10,677 nucleotides of DNA from Lachnospiraceae bacterium (lineage in GTDB: Bacteria; Bacillota_A; Clostridia; Lachnospirales; Lachnospiraceae): assembly GCA_003446335.1 (NCBI GenBank), contig DMAZ01000019.1, positions 1 to 10,677 on the forward strand, read 5' to 3'. Position 1 is the stretch's first letter. Each line of letters starts with the position of its first letter. The notes beneath the pieces were generated by a model. That model was not told the DNA's origin. It worked only from the letters and a program-made list of their open reading frames with translations, and made no database searches. The translations under genes and the position numbers were made by a program. Below, one piece after another: positions 1 through 6,453 of the stretch.

Positions 1-42
1 TTCCGGCTTGACTTTAAAGTGACAAATGGGAAGTTTTAGTTA

Positions 43-465
43 TTAATAGAATTTGAACAGATTGAGTCCGGTCTCATCATCAAAATACCTGTCGACCGTT
101 CCATCCAGCACCCGGATGACCATCTCACAGGTCGCGCTGATCGTTGCGTCGACAAGGTGTCCGCCGTAGACACGGGCATTTTCATCAGCCGCGCTCATAT
201 GCAGATGGCTGTAGAACTCCCCGTCTTTCGTATTGATCGTGCCGGTGAGAGATACGATTTCATAAGCTCCGTGAAAATGGTTCCCGTGAAATTTCTTTTC
301 CGTCACATCAAAAAGTCCTACATTGAAATCGCTGAGAGCTCCGAGTGCTTCGATGGATGCAAGAGAGATATTCTCCGCCTCCGCGATTTTCCGGACCTGG
401 CAGGTGATCTCCTCCCCTTTGTCCATTCTGGCAATGATAGTATCTCCAAATCTTCTATATTCCAT
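43..465 (-). CDS. PCC/DUF296 domain protein (PPC-type DNA-binding-like)
   Basis: This 140-residue protein matches in length and motif the stand-alone bacterial PCC (DUF296) domain, a trimeric beta-barrel fold related to the plant AT-hook PPC domain. The recognisable block is the His-rich segment at residues 86-104 (SHLHMSAADENARVYGGHL), where H87, H89 and H103 would be the conserved metal-site histidines. A GAxxxFxxGxFD-like stretch around residues 42-53 (GALSDFNVGLFD) and a C-terminal ETGLNL also fit. There is no AT-hook, signal peptide or membrane segment, so it should be cytoplasmic. The start is supported by an excellent ribosome binding site (AAAGGAGG, 5-6 bases before the ATG). It follows the operon terminator at 531-563 and no convincing -35 is seen in the 65-base gap, so it may depend on readthrough or a weak promoter. 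The biochemical role of bacterial stand-alone members is poorly defined; DNA binding is not evident here. Confidence 0.85.
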   Translation of the reverse strand: MEYRRFGDTIIARMDKGEEITCQVRKIAEAENISLASIEALGALSDFNVGLFDVTEKKFHGNHFHGAYEIVSLTGTINTKDGEFYSHLHMSAADENARVYGGHLVDATISATCEMVIRVLDGTVDRYFDDETGLNLFKFY

Positions 466-530
466 AGTTACCTCCTTTTAGCTGCATCTTTTTATATGAT
501 TTTACCACGTTTATGATTCTTTTGAGACAG

Positions 531-563
531 AAAAAAGCACGTCCCGGTATGACCGGATCGTGC
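531..563 (-). terminator. Intrinsic terminator of the catabolic operon
   Basis: On the minus strand a GC-rich hairpin (outer arms GCACG/CGTGC, inner arms CCGGT/ACCGG, separated by a two-base mismatch, 3-base loop) is followed immediately by six T residues. It lies 43 bases past the stop of the 2-hydroxyacid dehydrogenase gene, so it closes that transcription unit. The plus-strand side has only a CCCTTTTC tract, so termination in that direction would be weak. Confidence 0.8.
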
Positions 564-605
564 CCTTTTCATCTAAGATGGAAAATCTATTTATCAGCTC
601 ACTTT

Positions 606-1574
606 TTATTTCATATTGACAACATTCACAGGCTTACCGTCCATAAAAGACTTTACATTATTAACGGTAATGTCCATGATTCTCTGTCTTGCTGCCTGAG
701 CAGCCCAGGAAATATGCGGGGTGATCAGACAATTTTTCGCTTTAAGAAGCGGGTTGTCACCCTTGATGGGTTCTGTGGATACAACATCCAGACCGGCTGC
801 ATATACCTTGCCGGAATTCAATGCATCCGCAAGATCCTGCTCTACCACAAGCTGTCCGCGTGAATTGTTGATCAGAATCACACCATCTTTCATCTTTGCA
901 ATGTTTTCCTTATTAATGATTCCTTCCGTCGCCGGGAACAGCGGACAATGCAGGAAGATGACATCTGATTCGGCAAAAAGTGTGTCAAGATCCACATACT
1001 CTGCCAGTGCACGCCCCTCCTCGCTCTCAAAACTGTCATAGGCCAGGACTCTCATATCCATTGCATTCAGAATTTTAGCTGTAGAGCGTCCGATTCTTCC
1101 AAGTCCGATAATACCGGCGGTTTTTCCGTAGAGCTCGATCATCGGGAAATCCCAATAGCACCAGTCTATATTGTTCTCCCACTTTCCTGCCTTGACTGTG
1201 TCAGAATGATACTGATAGTGAGAGCAGATCTCCAGCAGAAGACCAACTGCATACTGTCCAACGATCTGTGTCCCGTAGGTCGGAACATTCATGACCGGGA
1301 TGCCTTTCTCACCTGCAGCGACATAGTCTACAACATTGTACCCTGTAGCGAGTACAGCAATTGCCTTCAGGTTGGGGCAGGCGTCCATAGTTGCTTTTGA
1401 AATCGGTGTCTTGTTGGTGATCGCGATATCTGCATCACCGATTGCTTCCGGGATTTTCGGATCTTCTTCATAGGAGACTCTGTCATATACAGTAAGCTCT
1501 CCGAGTGCTTCAAGACCTTCCCAGCTCAGATCTCCGGGATTTTCTGTAAATCCATCTAATACTACGATTTTCAT
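606..1574 (-). CDS. NAD-dependent D-2-hydroxyacid dehydrogenase (glycerate dehydrogenase/hydroxypyruvate reductase type)
   Basis: A 322-residue cytoplasmic oxidoreductase of normal family length that interconverts a 2-oxoacid and the matching D-2-hydroxyacid. The Rossmann motif GLGRIG is at residues 157-162, and D180 at the end of the second strand predicts NAD(H) preference. The catalytic triad is complete: R239 in NNSRG, E268 in STEP, and H287 in PHISWA. The HISWAAQAARQR block is characteristic of the glycerate dehydrogenase/hydroxypyruvate reductase branch rather than lactate or phosphoglycerate dehydrogenases; there is no ACT domain. The start has AGGAGG nine bases upstream. It is the last gene of the operon, 140 bases after the TRAP large permease, with a terminator 43 bases after its stop. 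In context it probably reduces a 2-oxoacid made by the pathway (hydroxypyruvate, glyoxylate or similar) and recycles NADH. Exact substrate is not determinable. Confidence 0.92.
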   Translation of the reverse strand: MKIVVLDGFTENPGDLSWEGLEALGELTVYDRVSYEEDPKIPEAIGDADIAITNKTPISKATMDACPNLKAIAVLATGYNVVDYVAAGEKGIPVMNVPTYGTQIVGQYAVGLLLEICSHYQYHSDTVKAGKWENNIDWCYWDFPMIELYGKTAGIIGLGRIGRSTAKILNAMDMRVLAYDSFESEEGRALAEYVDLDTLFAESDVIFLHCPLFPATEGIINKENIAKMKDGVILINNSRGQLVVEQDLADALNSGKVYAAGLDVVSTEPIKGDNPLLKAKNCLITPHISWAAQAARQRIMDITVNNVKSFMDGKPVNVVNMK

Positions 1575-1632
1575 TCTCTGCTGCCTCCTGTCGATAACAT
1601 ATTGATTCCGGTTTCACCCGAAAACATGATAT

Positions 1633-1674
1633 AGGGATTCGGAAAAACTACATATTATTTTAACCCGAATCCCT
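1633..1674. repeat. Intercistronic inverted repeat, 10-bp arms
   Basis: A perfect 10-bp inverted repeat (AGGGATTCGG at 1633-1642 and CCGAATCCCT at 1665-1674) with a 22-base AT-rich loop sits between the TRAP large permease and the dehydrogenase gene. On the minus strand no T-tract follows, so it is not a classical terminator for the operon. On the plus strand a GATTTTTC tract follows, but no plus-strand gene precedes it. It could be an mRNA processing or stabilising structure, or an operator. Confidence 0.55.
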
Positions 1675-1714
1675 GATTTTTCATACCTGTCAGTATGCTT
1701 CTCTCCTGACCGGA

Positions 1715-3001
1715 TCAGGCTCCGAATACCCAGCTGACCGGTACTTCGATGATCTGCGGGAAGAGGATAAAGATAACAAGTGAAATCGCGATCAGACCGA
1801 TCCACGGTACAGACGCTTTTATTATCTTTTCCAATGGCAGGCCGGTAACATTTTCAGCCGCATACAGGCAGACACCGACCGGCGGAGTGATAAGACCGAA
1901 GGAAAGTGTGATGACCAGGAATACGACGAAGAACAGCGGTGATACGCCTACAGCCTGGACAGCCGGAAGAAGGATCGGTACCAGGATGAAGATCGCGGCT
2001 GTTGCATCCATGAACATACCGACAACGATGAGGAATACATACAGAACAAGAAGGATAACGATTCTGTTGTCTGAAATTCCTGCGATCATGTTGGCAACTT
2101 TGCTCGGAAGACCGTCGATCTCAAAAAGCAGGGAAGCCGGCTTGGCAGCGATAGCTACGAAAAGGATCGTACCTGTGGAGCGGGCGTTCTTCATCATGAT
2201 TCTCGGAATGTCTCTCCACTTAAGATTCTTAAATACATAGATGGAAACTATGCATGTATAAACAACGGCGATAGCCGCACCTTCTGTCGGTGTGTAGATA
2301 CCTGTATAAACGCCTCCCAGGAGGATGACCGGTGTCAGAAGAGCCGGGATTGCTCTGACAAATGCCTTGCCGAGCTTCTTGCCGGAGAACGGTACGCGGT
2401 CGCCGATGTTATGGCGCTTGCAGTACAGGTAATTGTAAACCATAAAGATAAGACCGATAATGATACCGGGGATCAAACCTGCCAGAAGTGCCTGTCCGAT
2501 TGAAACATTACCGGTGGCAGCAGCGTTGATCATAAGGATACTGGGCGGGATAACAGATGCAAGCATGGAACCGGAAAGGTTGATGGCTGTAGCATAATCC
2601 TTCGGATATCCCTTTTTCTCCAGCGCGTTAATACTCATTTTACCGATGGACGCGATCGCCGCTACTGACGAACCGGACATACCTGCAAAGAGCATGTTAA
2701 CAACTACAGATACGTGACCTAAACCTCCGTAGATCCATCCGACAAGAGCTTCGGCAAGATCATAAATACGATCAGCGATGCCGCCCTCGTCCATAAGAGA
2801 ACCACAAAGGATGAACAGCGGGACAGCTACCATAATGAAGGAGTTCATGGCGGTGAACATGGACTGTGCTGCCATCGATAACGGAAGCGTTGTCATTGTT
2901 GCCATGACGATAACGGAAGCTGCACCTAAAGATACTGCGATCGGGACGCCCAAAAACATAAGACCCAAAAATAACAGGATCAAAACCAGACTCATACTCA
3001 T
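1715..3001 (-). CDS. dctM: TRAP transporter large permease (DctM family)
   Basis: The 428-residue protein has the usual length for the DctM/SiaM large membrane subunit, the channel-forming component that couples solute uptake to a sodium or proton gradient. It is almost entirely hydrophobic, with about eleven or twelve membrane segments. Family motifs seen are FAGMSGSSVA (105-114), GIYTPTEGA (234-242), GMFMDA (328-333) and the C-terminal LITPPVG (370-376). The start at 3001 lies seven bases past the small permease stop. Its ribosome binding site (GAGGGGTGA) overlaps that stop, so translation is probably coupled; a second in-frame ATG two codons later is a less likely start. It acts in the cytoplasmic membrane with the small permease and the upstream binding lipoprotein. 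Nothing in the permease itself reveals the solute. Confidence 0.96.
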   Translation of the reverse strand: MSMSLVLILLFLGLMFLGVPIAVSLGAASVIVMATMTTLPLSMAAQSMFTAMNSFIMVAVPLFILCGSLMDEGGIADRIYDLAEALVGWIYGGLGHVSVVVNMLFAGMSGSSVAAIASIGKMSINALEKKGYPKDYATAINLSGSMLASVIPPSILMINAAATGNVSIGQALLAGLIPGIIIGLIFMVYNYLYCKRHNIGDRVPFSGKKLGKAFVRAIPALLTPVILLGGVYTGIYTPTEGAAIAVVYTCIVSIYVFKNLKWRDIPRIMMKNARSTGTILFVAIAAKPASLLFEIDGLPSKVANMIAGISDNRIVILLVLYVFLIVVGMFMDATAAIFILVPILLPAVQAVGVSPLFFVVFLVITLSFGLITPPVGVCLYAAENVTGLPLEKIIKASVPWIGLIAISLVIFILFPQIIEVPVSWVFGA

Positions 3002-3008
3002 ATCTTAA

Positions 3009-3548
3009 TCACCCCTCGTTCTCTAATGCTTTCGCCTTCTCTGCTTCCTTGTCGCCAATTTCGATCTTGGAATGATACTCCAGGAAACTCTGTACGGTAC
3101 CGATGATACCCAGAACGGCACCTACAGGCTGACATATACCAATTACAGTCATGGGGATTCTGAGGGCCGTTCCCATTTCATGGAACTGAGCCTGCTGTTT
3201 TACGACCTCAATGCCGTAAATGAACATGACGATAAAAAAGCCTATTACCAGAACTCCGTATAATATTTCACTGAACTTCTTGAGCCACTTGGGGCTGATC
3301 TGAAGGAGCAGCGTTACTCTGGATGATTCACAGCGGTTGAAACCAGCCGCCAGAGCTACGAACATCATCCACAGGAACAGGTAGCGGCTGGTCTCTTCTG
3401 TCCAGGGCAGGGGATGTCCGATGACTCGTCCGATAATCTGAAGCATGATAACAACGACCATGCCAATAACAAGAATTGCCAAAACCCAGTCTTCGAGCAT
3501 ATTGATGATATCAAAAAACCCGGATAACTTTGATTTCTTGCGATTCAT
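3009..3548 (-). CDS. dctQ: TRAP transporter small permease (DctQ family)
   Basis: A 179-residue membrane protein with four predicted membrane segments at about residues 21-41, 55-71, 95-115 and 131-153, the DctQ topology. The conserved small-subunit signature after the first helix is visible as PWTEETSRYLFLW (48-60), including the acidic pair E51/E52. The C-terminal tail (EKAKALENEG) is charged and cytoplasmic. The start has GGAGG seven bases upstream. It is separated from the binding protein gene by 83 bases that carry a strong hairpin (3595-3623) and is seven bases from the large permease gene. It forms the membrane complex with the large permease and supports docking of the binding protein. 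Confidence 0.94.
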   Translation of the reverse strand: MNRKKSKLSGFFDIINMLEDWVLAILVIGMVVVIMLQIIGRVIGHPLPWTEETSRYLFLWMMFVALAAGFNRCESSRVTLLLQISPKWLKKFSEILYGVLVIGFFIVMFIYGIEVVKQQAQFHEMGTALRIPMTVIGICQPVGAVLGIIGTVQSFLEYHSKIEIGDKEAEKAKALENEG

Positions 3549-3594
3549 TATTTCCTCCTCTCTGCAAAGTCTCTCTATGCTTTCCCTTTTTGGA

Positions 3595-3623
3595 AGGAAA
3601 TGGCGGGTATCCCGCCATTTCCT
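3595..3623. repeat. Perfect 13-bp hairpin without T-tract between dctP and dctQ
   Basis: Two perfectly complementary 13-base arms (AGGAAATGGCGGG and its complement) enclose a three-base loop, beginning nine bases after the dctP stop. On the minus strand it is followed by TTCCAAAAAGGG rather than a T-run, so a factor-independent terminator is unlikely. It may protect the 3' end of a processed dctP message or partly attenuate transcription, giving more binding protein than permease; this is an inference. Confidence 0.8.
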
Positions 3624-3631
3624 GTTATGAT

Positions 3632-4750
3632 TTATGCTCTTCCTGTAAACTTAGCTGTTGCGTCGAAAAGTTCATCATCGCCGATGAGTTCGCGGAACTT
3701 GTCATAGCAGCTCTGAGATTTCTCGATGAAAGCTTTCTTGCCTTCTTCTGTGATCTCATTGGCTTCCATGCCGTTCTCTTCAAGAGTCTTAAGAGCGACC
3801 TGATCCTGCTCTGCCATCATATCAACATTCCACTGCTGAACTTCTTCACCGGCCTTGGTGATAGCGTCTTTCTGCTCGTCTGTCAGGCCCTCAAACAGTT
3901 TGGTGTTGATACCGACAAGCCAAGCGTCTGCCATATGGTTCGTGAAGGAGATATATTTCTGAACTTCATAGAACTTGTTGGAATACGGAACGTCGACCGG
4001 GTTCTCCTGGCCATCCAGTGTATTCAGCTGCAGTGCGTTGTAAACTTCGGAGAAGTTCATCGGAGTTGTAACAGCGCCGCATGCGCTGAAGAACTCAACA
4101 TAGAGAGAGTTGTTCGGAACTCTGAGGACAACACCTTCAAGGTCAGCCGGTGTGTTGATCGGTCTCTTGGAGTTGGTAACTTCACGGAAGGATCTTGTCC
4201 ACTTGCCGACTGTTGTGATGCCCATGGAGTTTACACGATTCATAAGAGCATCGCCTGTCTCGCTGTTCAGATAATCAAGAAGCTGTGCCTGATCATCGAA
4301 CATATACGGAACAGAAATGACATTGTAACCAGGCTCGAAACTTGCATAAACAGAAGTTGCAAGGATCAGCATCTGAAGAGAACCTGCTGCCAGCTGCTTG
4401 ATACCTGCAGCGGTGTCGCCGCCGTAGAGAGAGCCATTACCGGAAACGGAAATATCAAGTGATCCGTTAGAGTATTCCATAGCTCTGTTAGCGAACTCGG
4501 TAGCTGCTGCATAAATGTAGGAAGCTTCCGGATCAGGAACAGCGATTGTGATCTTTGTTGCGCCTGCAGCCGGAGCTGCTGCTGCTGTAGACTCTGCTGC
4601 TGTAGACTCTGCTGCTGTAGACTCTGTTGCTGCAGCATCTGCCTGACCTGCACCGGAGCTGGAAGCGGATGATCCGCTGCTTCCGCAGCCGGCAACGGAA
4701 AGAACCACAAGCATGACTGCCATCACGGCACTAAATATCTTTTTCTTCAT
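3632..4750 (-). CDS. dctP: TRAP transporter solute-binding lipoprotein (DctP family)
   Basis: A 372-residue extracytoplasmic binding protein that captures the solute and delivers it to the TRAP permease. The N-terminus is a lipoprotein signal (MKKK, hydrophobic core, lipobox VAGC with C22 as the lipidated residue), as expected for a Gram-positive membrane-anchored form. A low-complexity Ser/Ala/Glu-Ser-Thr-Ala linker occupies about residues 23-65, followed by the DctP fold. Family hallmarks are FREVTNSKRPI (188-198), LRVPN (209-213) and PMNFSEVYNALQ (230-241) with DGQENP (246-251). R210 corresponds to the arginine that in most characterised members binds a carboxylate, so an acidic solute is favoured but not proven. 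The start is supported by AGAGGA about eight bases upstream. It follows the kinase gene by 151 bases, which hold repeats and a candidate internal promoter. Confidence 0.95.
   Translation of the reverse strand: MKKKIFSAVMAVMLVVLSVAGCGSSGSSASSSGAGQADAAATESTAAESTAAESTAAAAPAAGATKITIAVPDPEASYIYAAATEFANRAMEYSNGSLDISVSGNGSLYGGDTAAGIKQLAAGSLQMLILATSVYASFEPGYNVISVPYMFDDQAQLLDYLNSETGDALMNRVNSMGITTVGKWTRSFREVTNSKRPINTPADLEGVVLRVPNNSLYVEFFSACGAVTTPMNFSEVYNALQLNTLDGQENPVDVPYSNKFYEVQKYISFTNHMADAWLVGINTKLFEGLTDEQKDAITKAGEEVQQWNVDMMAEQDQVALKTLEENGMEANEITEEGKKAFIEKSQSCYDKFRELIGDDELFDATAKFTGRA
4581..4625 (-). repeat. Three perfect 15-bp tandem repeats in the dctP linker
   Basis: Three identical consecutive copies of gctgctgtagactct (plus strand) encode the repeated ESTAA linker between the lipid anchor and the binding domain. 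Because the units are identical and in frame (15 bp), slipped-strand gain or loss would change linker length without a frameshift. The flanking codons also encode Ala-rich sequence. Confidence 0.85.
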
Positions 4751-4777
4751 TCTTTTTTCCTCTTATATTAATTCACC

Positions 4778-4803
4778 AAATGATCTGTCTTCTCGGATCA
4801 TTT
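4778..4803. promoter_or_regulatory. Dyad overlapping the candidate dctP promoter
   Basis: Perfect 8-bp inverted arms AAATGATC (4778-4785) and GATCATTT (4796-4803) separated by 10 bp, so half-sites are 18 bp centre to centre. The distal arm overlaps the candidate -10 at 4801-4806 and the dyad spans the expected start point. That placement is typical of a repressor operator, although in the RNA it could also fold into a leader hairpin. Confidence 0.45.
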
Positions 4804-4829
4804 AAACCAATTGGAACGAAATACATCAA
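4801..4829 (-). promoter_or_regulatory. Candidate internal promoter for the TRAP genes
   Basis: On the minus strand TTGATG (4824-4829) and TTTAAA (4801-4806) are separated by exactly 17 bp, each matching four of six sigma-A consensus bases. The expected start point is about 45 bases before the dctP ATG. If active it would uncouple transporter expression from the upstream enzymes. The match is moderate only. Confidence 0.4.
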
Positions 4830-4857
4830 GTCTCTTCCAAGTCAGTGACTTTGGATG

Positions 4858-4905
4858 TCAAGATCTTTTCATATCAAGATCTTTATCATGTCAAGATTTT
4901 CTCAG
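4858..4905. repeat. Three tandem 16-17 bp direct repeats after the kinase gene
   Basis: Units begin at 4858, 4874 and 4891 (plus strand TCAAGATCTTTTCATA, TCAAGATCTTTATCATG and the degenerate TCAAGATTTTCTCAG). Two of the units carry the palindrome AAGATCTT and two give TTGACA on the minus strand. The third overlaps the kinase stop codon at 4902-4904. The two AAGATCTT segments could also pair as an 8-bp stem in the mRNA. They lie just upstream of the candidate dctP promoter, a possible activator or repressor array. Confidence 0.65.
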
Positions 4906-6428
4906 TCAGCGTTTATTCTGTAAATATCTTTCAGCGCGGGGTACAGACTGATATACGTTTCATACCTCTTCTGATAGACTGCATCGTAACGATGACTTGC
5001 GCGTACGACCCGGCAGACATTCTTTTCCACCTTGTCGGAAGCCTCATATACATCCTTGAAAACGCCTGCCCCGACTCCGCCTAAAAGTGCGGCTCCTACG
5101 GGGGCCATATCGCTCATATCAAGGATCTCCAGGTCCTTCCCGGTAATATCCGCCTTGATCTGAGCCCATACCCGACTCTTTGCGCCGCCTCCGATCGAAG
5201 TGAAGGAAGTAATCTTCTGTCCCGTGATGCCCTCCGCTATCTCGGACAGCTGGCGAAGGCCATAACCGCAGCCTTCAAGAACGGCCCGATTCAGCTCTTT
5301 TCTTGTTGTCTTAAGAGATACACCGAAGAACACTCCTCTGGCATAGGAATCCCAGATCGGACTTCTTTCTCCCTGCATATAAGGCAGGAATACGACGCCT
5401 CCGCATCCCGGTTCAGCCTCTGCCGCTTCCTGATTCATCAGAGTATAAGCGGTCCTGCTGTCGGCAGCCTGCTGTTTCAGGTCATCACAGAACTGATCCA
5501 GGAACCAGTTATTGGCTGCGCCTGTAAAGGACATGGCTCCCTGATAGATCCATTTCCCCGGGACTACATGACAGCGGTTGATGAAGCCTTTGTGGAAGAC
5601 CGGTTTGTCCACACAGATCGTCAATACATCCGTCGTACCGACCGATTCACAGACATCCCCGGCTTTAGTAACTCCCGATGCCAGGGTAGCGCAAGGTGTG
5701 TCTGCACCACCGATGACGACCGGTGTTCCTTCTTTCAGGCCCAGTTTCAGGAGATCCTGATGTACAAGTCCACCGACCACATCTGTGGACTCACGAAGAG
5801 GCGGAAGTTTTTCACGGTCGATCCCTATTGCGTTGCAGAGATAATCGGACCACTTTTTGCCGCCTGTTGTTTCGAAAAGATTCGTATAGGAAGCATTGGA
5901 GTAATCTATTGCAAAAGCTCCGGTCATCCGCTGAGCAAGAAATGTATTCAAATGCCCGAAGTACTTTGTCTTCGCATAGACTTCCGGAAGGTTCCGCTTG
6001 ATCCAGAGCATGGACGAACCGGAAAAGGCACCAGCCATAGATCCGTTTGCCGTGATTTCAAACAGCTTTTCGGAATCGACAGCCTTTAAGATGAGTTCTG
6101 CCTCTTCCTTACTCCTCCGATCCGAGTAGATAATCGGATCACAGAGAACTTCTCCGTTTTCCCCCAGAGCTACGAGCCCCGGGCAGAGGGATGAGATACC
6201 GATACCGGCAATCTCGGACATATCTATATTTTTACCCCCACGGAGCAGCCGTACACATTCGACAAATGCATTCCACATGCTTTCCGCATCAATCTGAACA
6301 TAATCCTGTCTGGGTGTTATCAGGCGATAGGCCTTACTGCTGATTCCCTGAAGAGCCGCATTTTCATCGATGATCGCGACCTTCAGAGAAGTTGTTCCTA
6401 CATCTACACCAAGTAAATACCTTCCCAT
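4902..6428 (-). CDS. FGGY-family carbohydrate kinase (xylulokinase-like)
   Basis: A 508-residue cytoplasmic kinase of the FGGY family, which phosphorylates sugars, ketoses, polyols or related compounds with ATP. The N-terminal actin-like ATPase domain begins with the phosphate loop DVGTTSLK (9-16). YSDRRS (101-106) corresponds to the sugar-contact loop (WxDxR type) of xylulokinases. D243 in GGADTPC is in the position of the catalytic base. The C-terminal domain carries ERSPIWDS (354-361) and the adenosine-binding signature SIGGGAKSRVWAQIKADITG (411-430). The length fits xylulokinase and LsrK-type enzymes. The ribosome binding site CAGGAGAG lies about six bases before the ATG, and only 25 bases separate it from the aldolase stop, so the two are co-translated neighbours. 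Context suggests it phosphorylates the ketone made by the zinc dehydrogenase, giving the aldolase substrate. The true substrate is not identifiable; xylulokinase activity is not implied, as no xylose isomerase is nearby. Confidence 0.92.
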   Translation of the reverse strand: MGRYLLGVDVGTTSLKVAIIDENAALQGISSKAYRLITPRQDYVQIDAESMWNAFVECVRLLRGGKNIDMSEIAGIGISSLCPGLVALGENGEVLCDPIIYSDRRSKEEAELILKAVDSEKLFEITANGSMAGAFSGSSMLWIKRNLPEVYAKTKYFGHLNTFLAQRMTGAFAIDYSNASYTNLFETTGGKKWSDYLCNAIGIDREKLPPLRESTDVVGGLVHQDLLKLGLKEGTPVVIGGADTPCATLASGVTKAGDVCESVGTTDVLTICVDKPVFHKGFINRCHVVPGKWIYQGAMSFTGAANNWFLDQFCDDLKQQAADSRTAYTLMNQEAAEAEPGCGGVVFLPYMQGERSPIWDSYARGVFFGVSLKTTRKELNRAVLEGCGYGLRQLSEIAEGITGQKITSFTSIGGGAKSRVWAQIKADITGKDLEILDMSDMAPVGAALLGGVGAGVFKDVYEASDKVEKNVCRVVRASHRYDAVYQKRYETYISLYPALKDIYRINAD

Positions 6429-6453
6429 GACACTCTCCTGATGATGAATCTTA

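Noticed and set aside
1..42. Palindrome ACTTTAAAGT at 11-20 near the left edge
   Set aside because: It is a short AT-rich palindrome with no context inside the window; it cannot be interpreted without the neighbouring sequence.
3595..3623. Intrinsic terminator between dctP and dctQ
   Set aside because: The stem is strong but neither strand has a following T-tract, and the permease genes beyond it have no separate promoter that I can see.
3530..4462. 310-codon plus-strand open frame
   Set aside because: It is antisense to most of dctP, whose lipobox, linker and DctP motifs are unmistakable. The predicted product has no recognisable domain and no convincing ribosome binding site.
4366..4710. 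Minus-strand frame encoding a Gln/Leu-rich repeat
   Set aside because: It is an alternative-frame reading of the repetitive dctP linker; the repeat makes it look open by composition alone.
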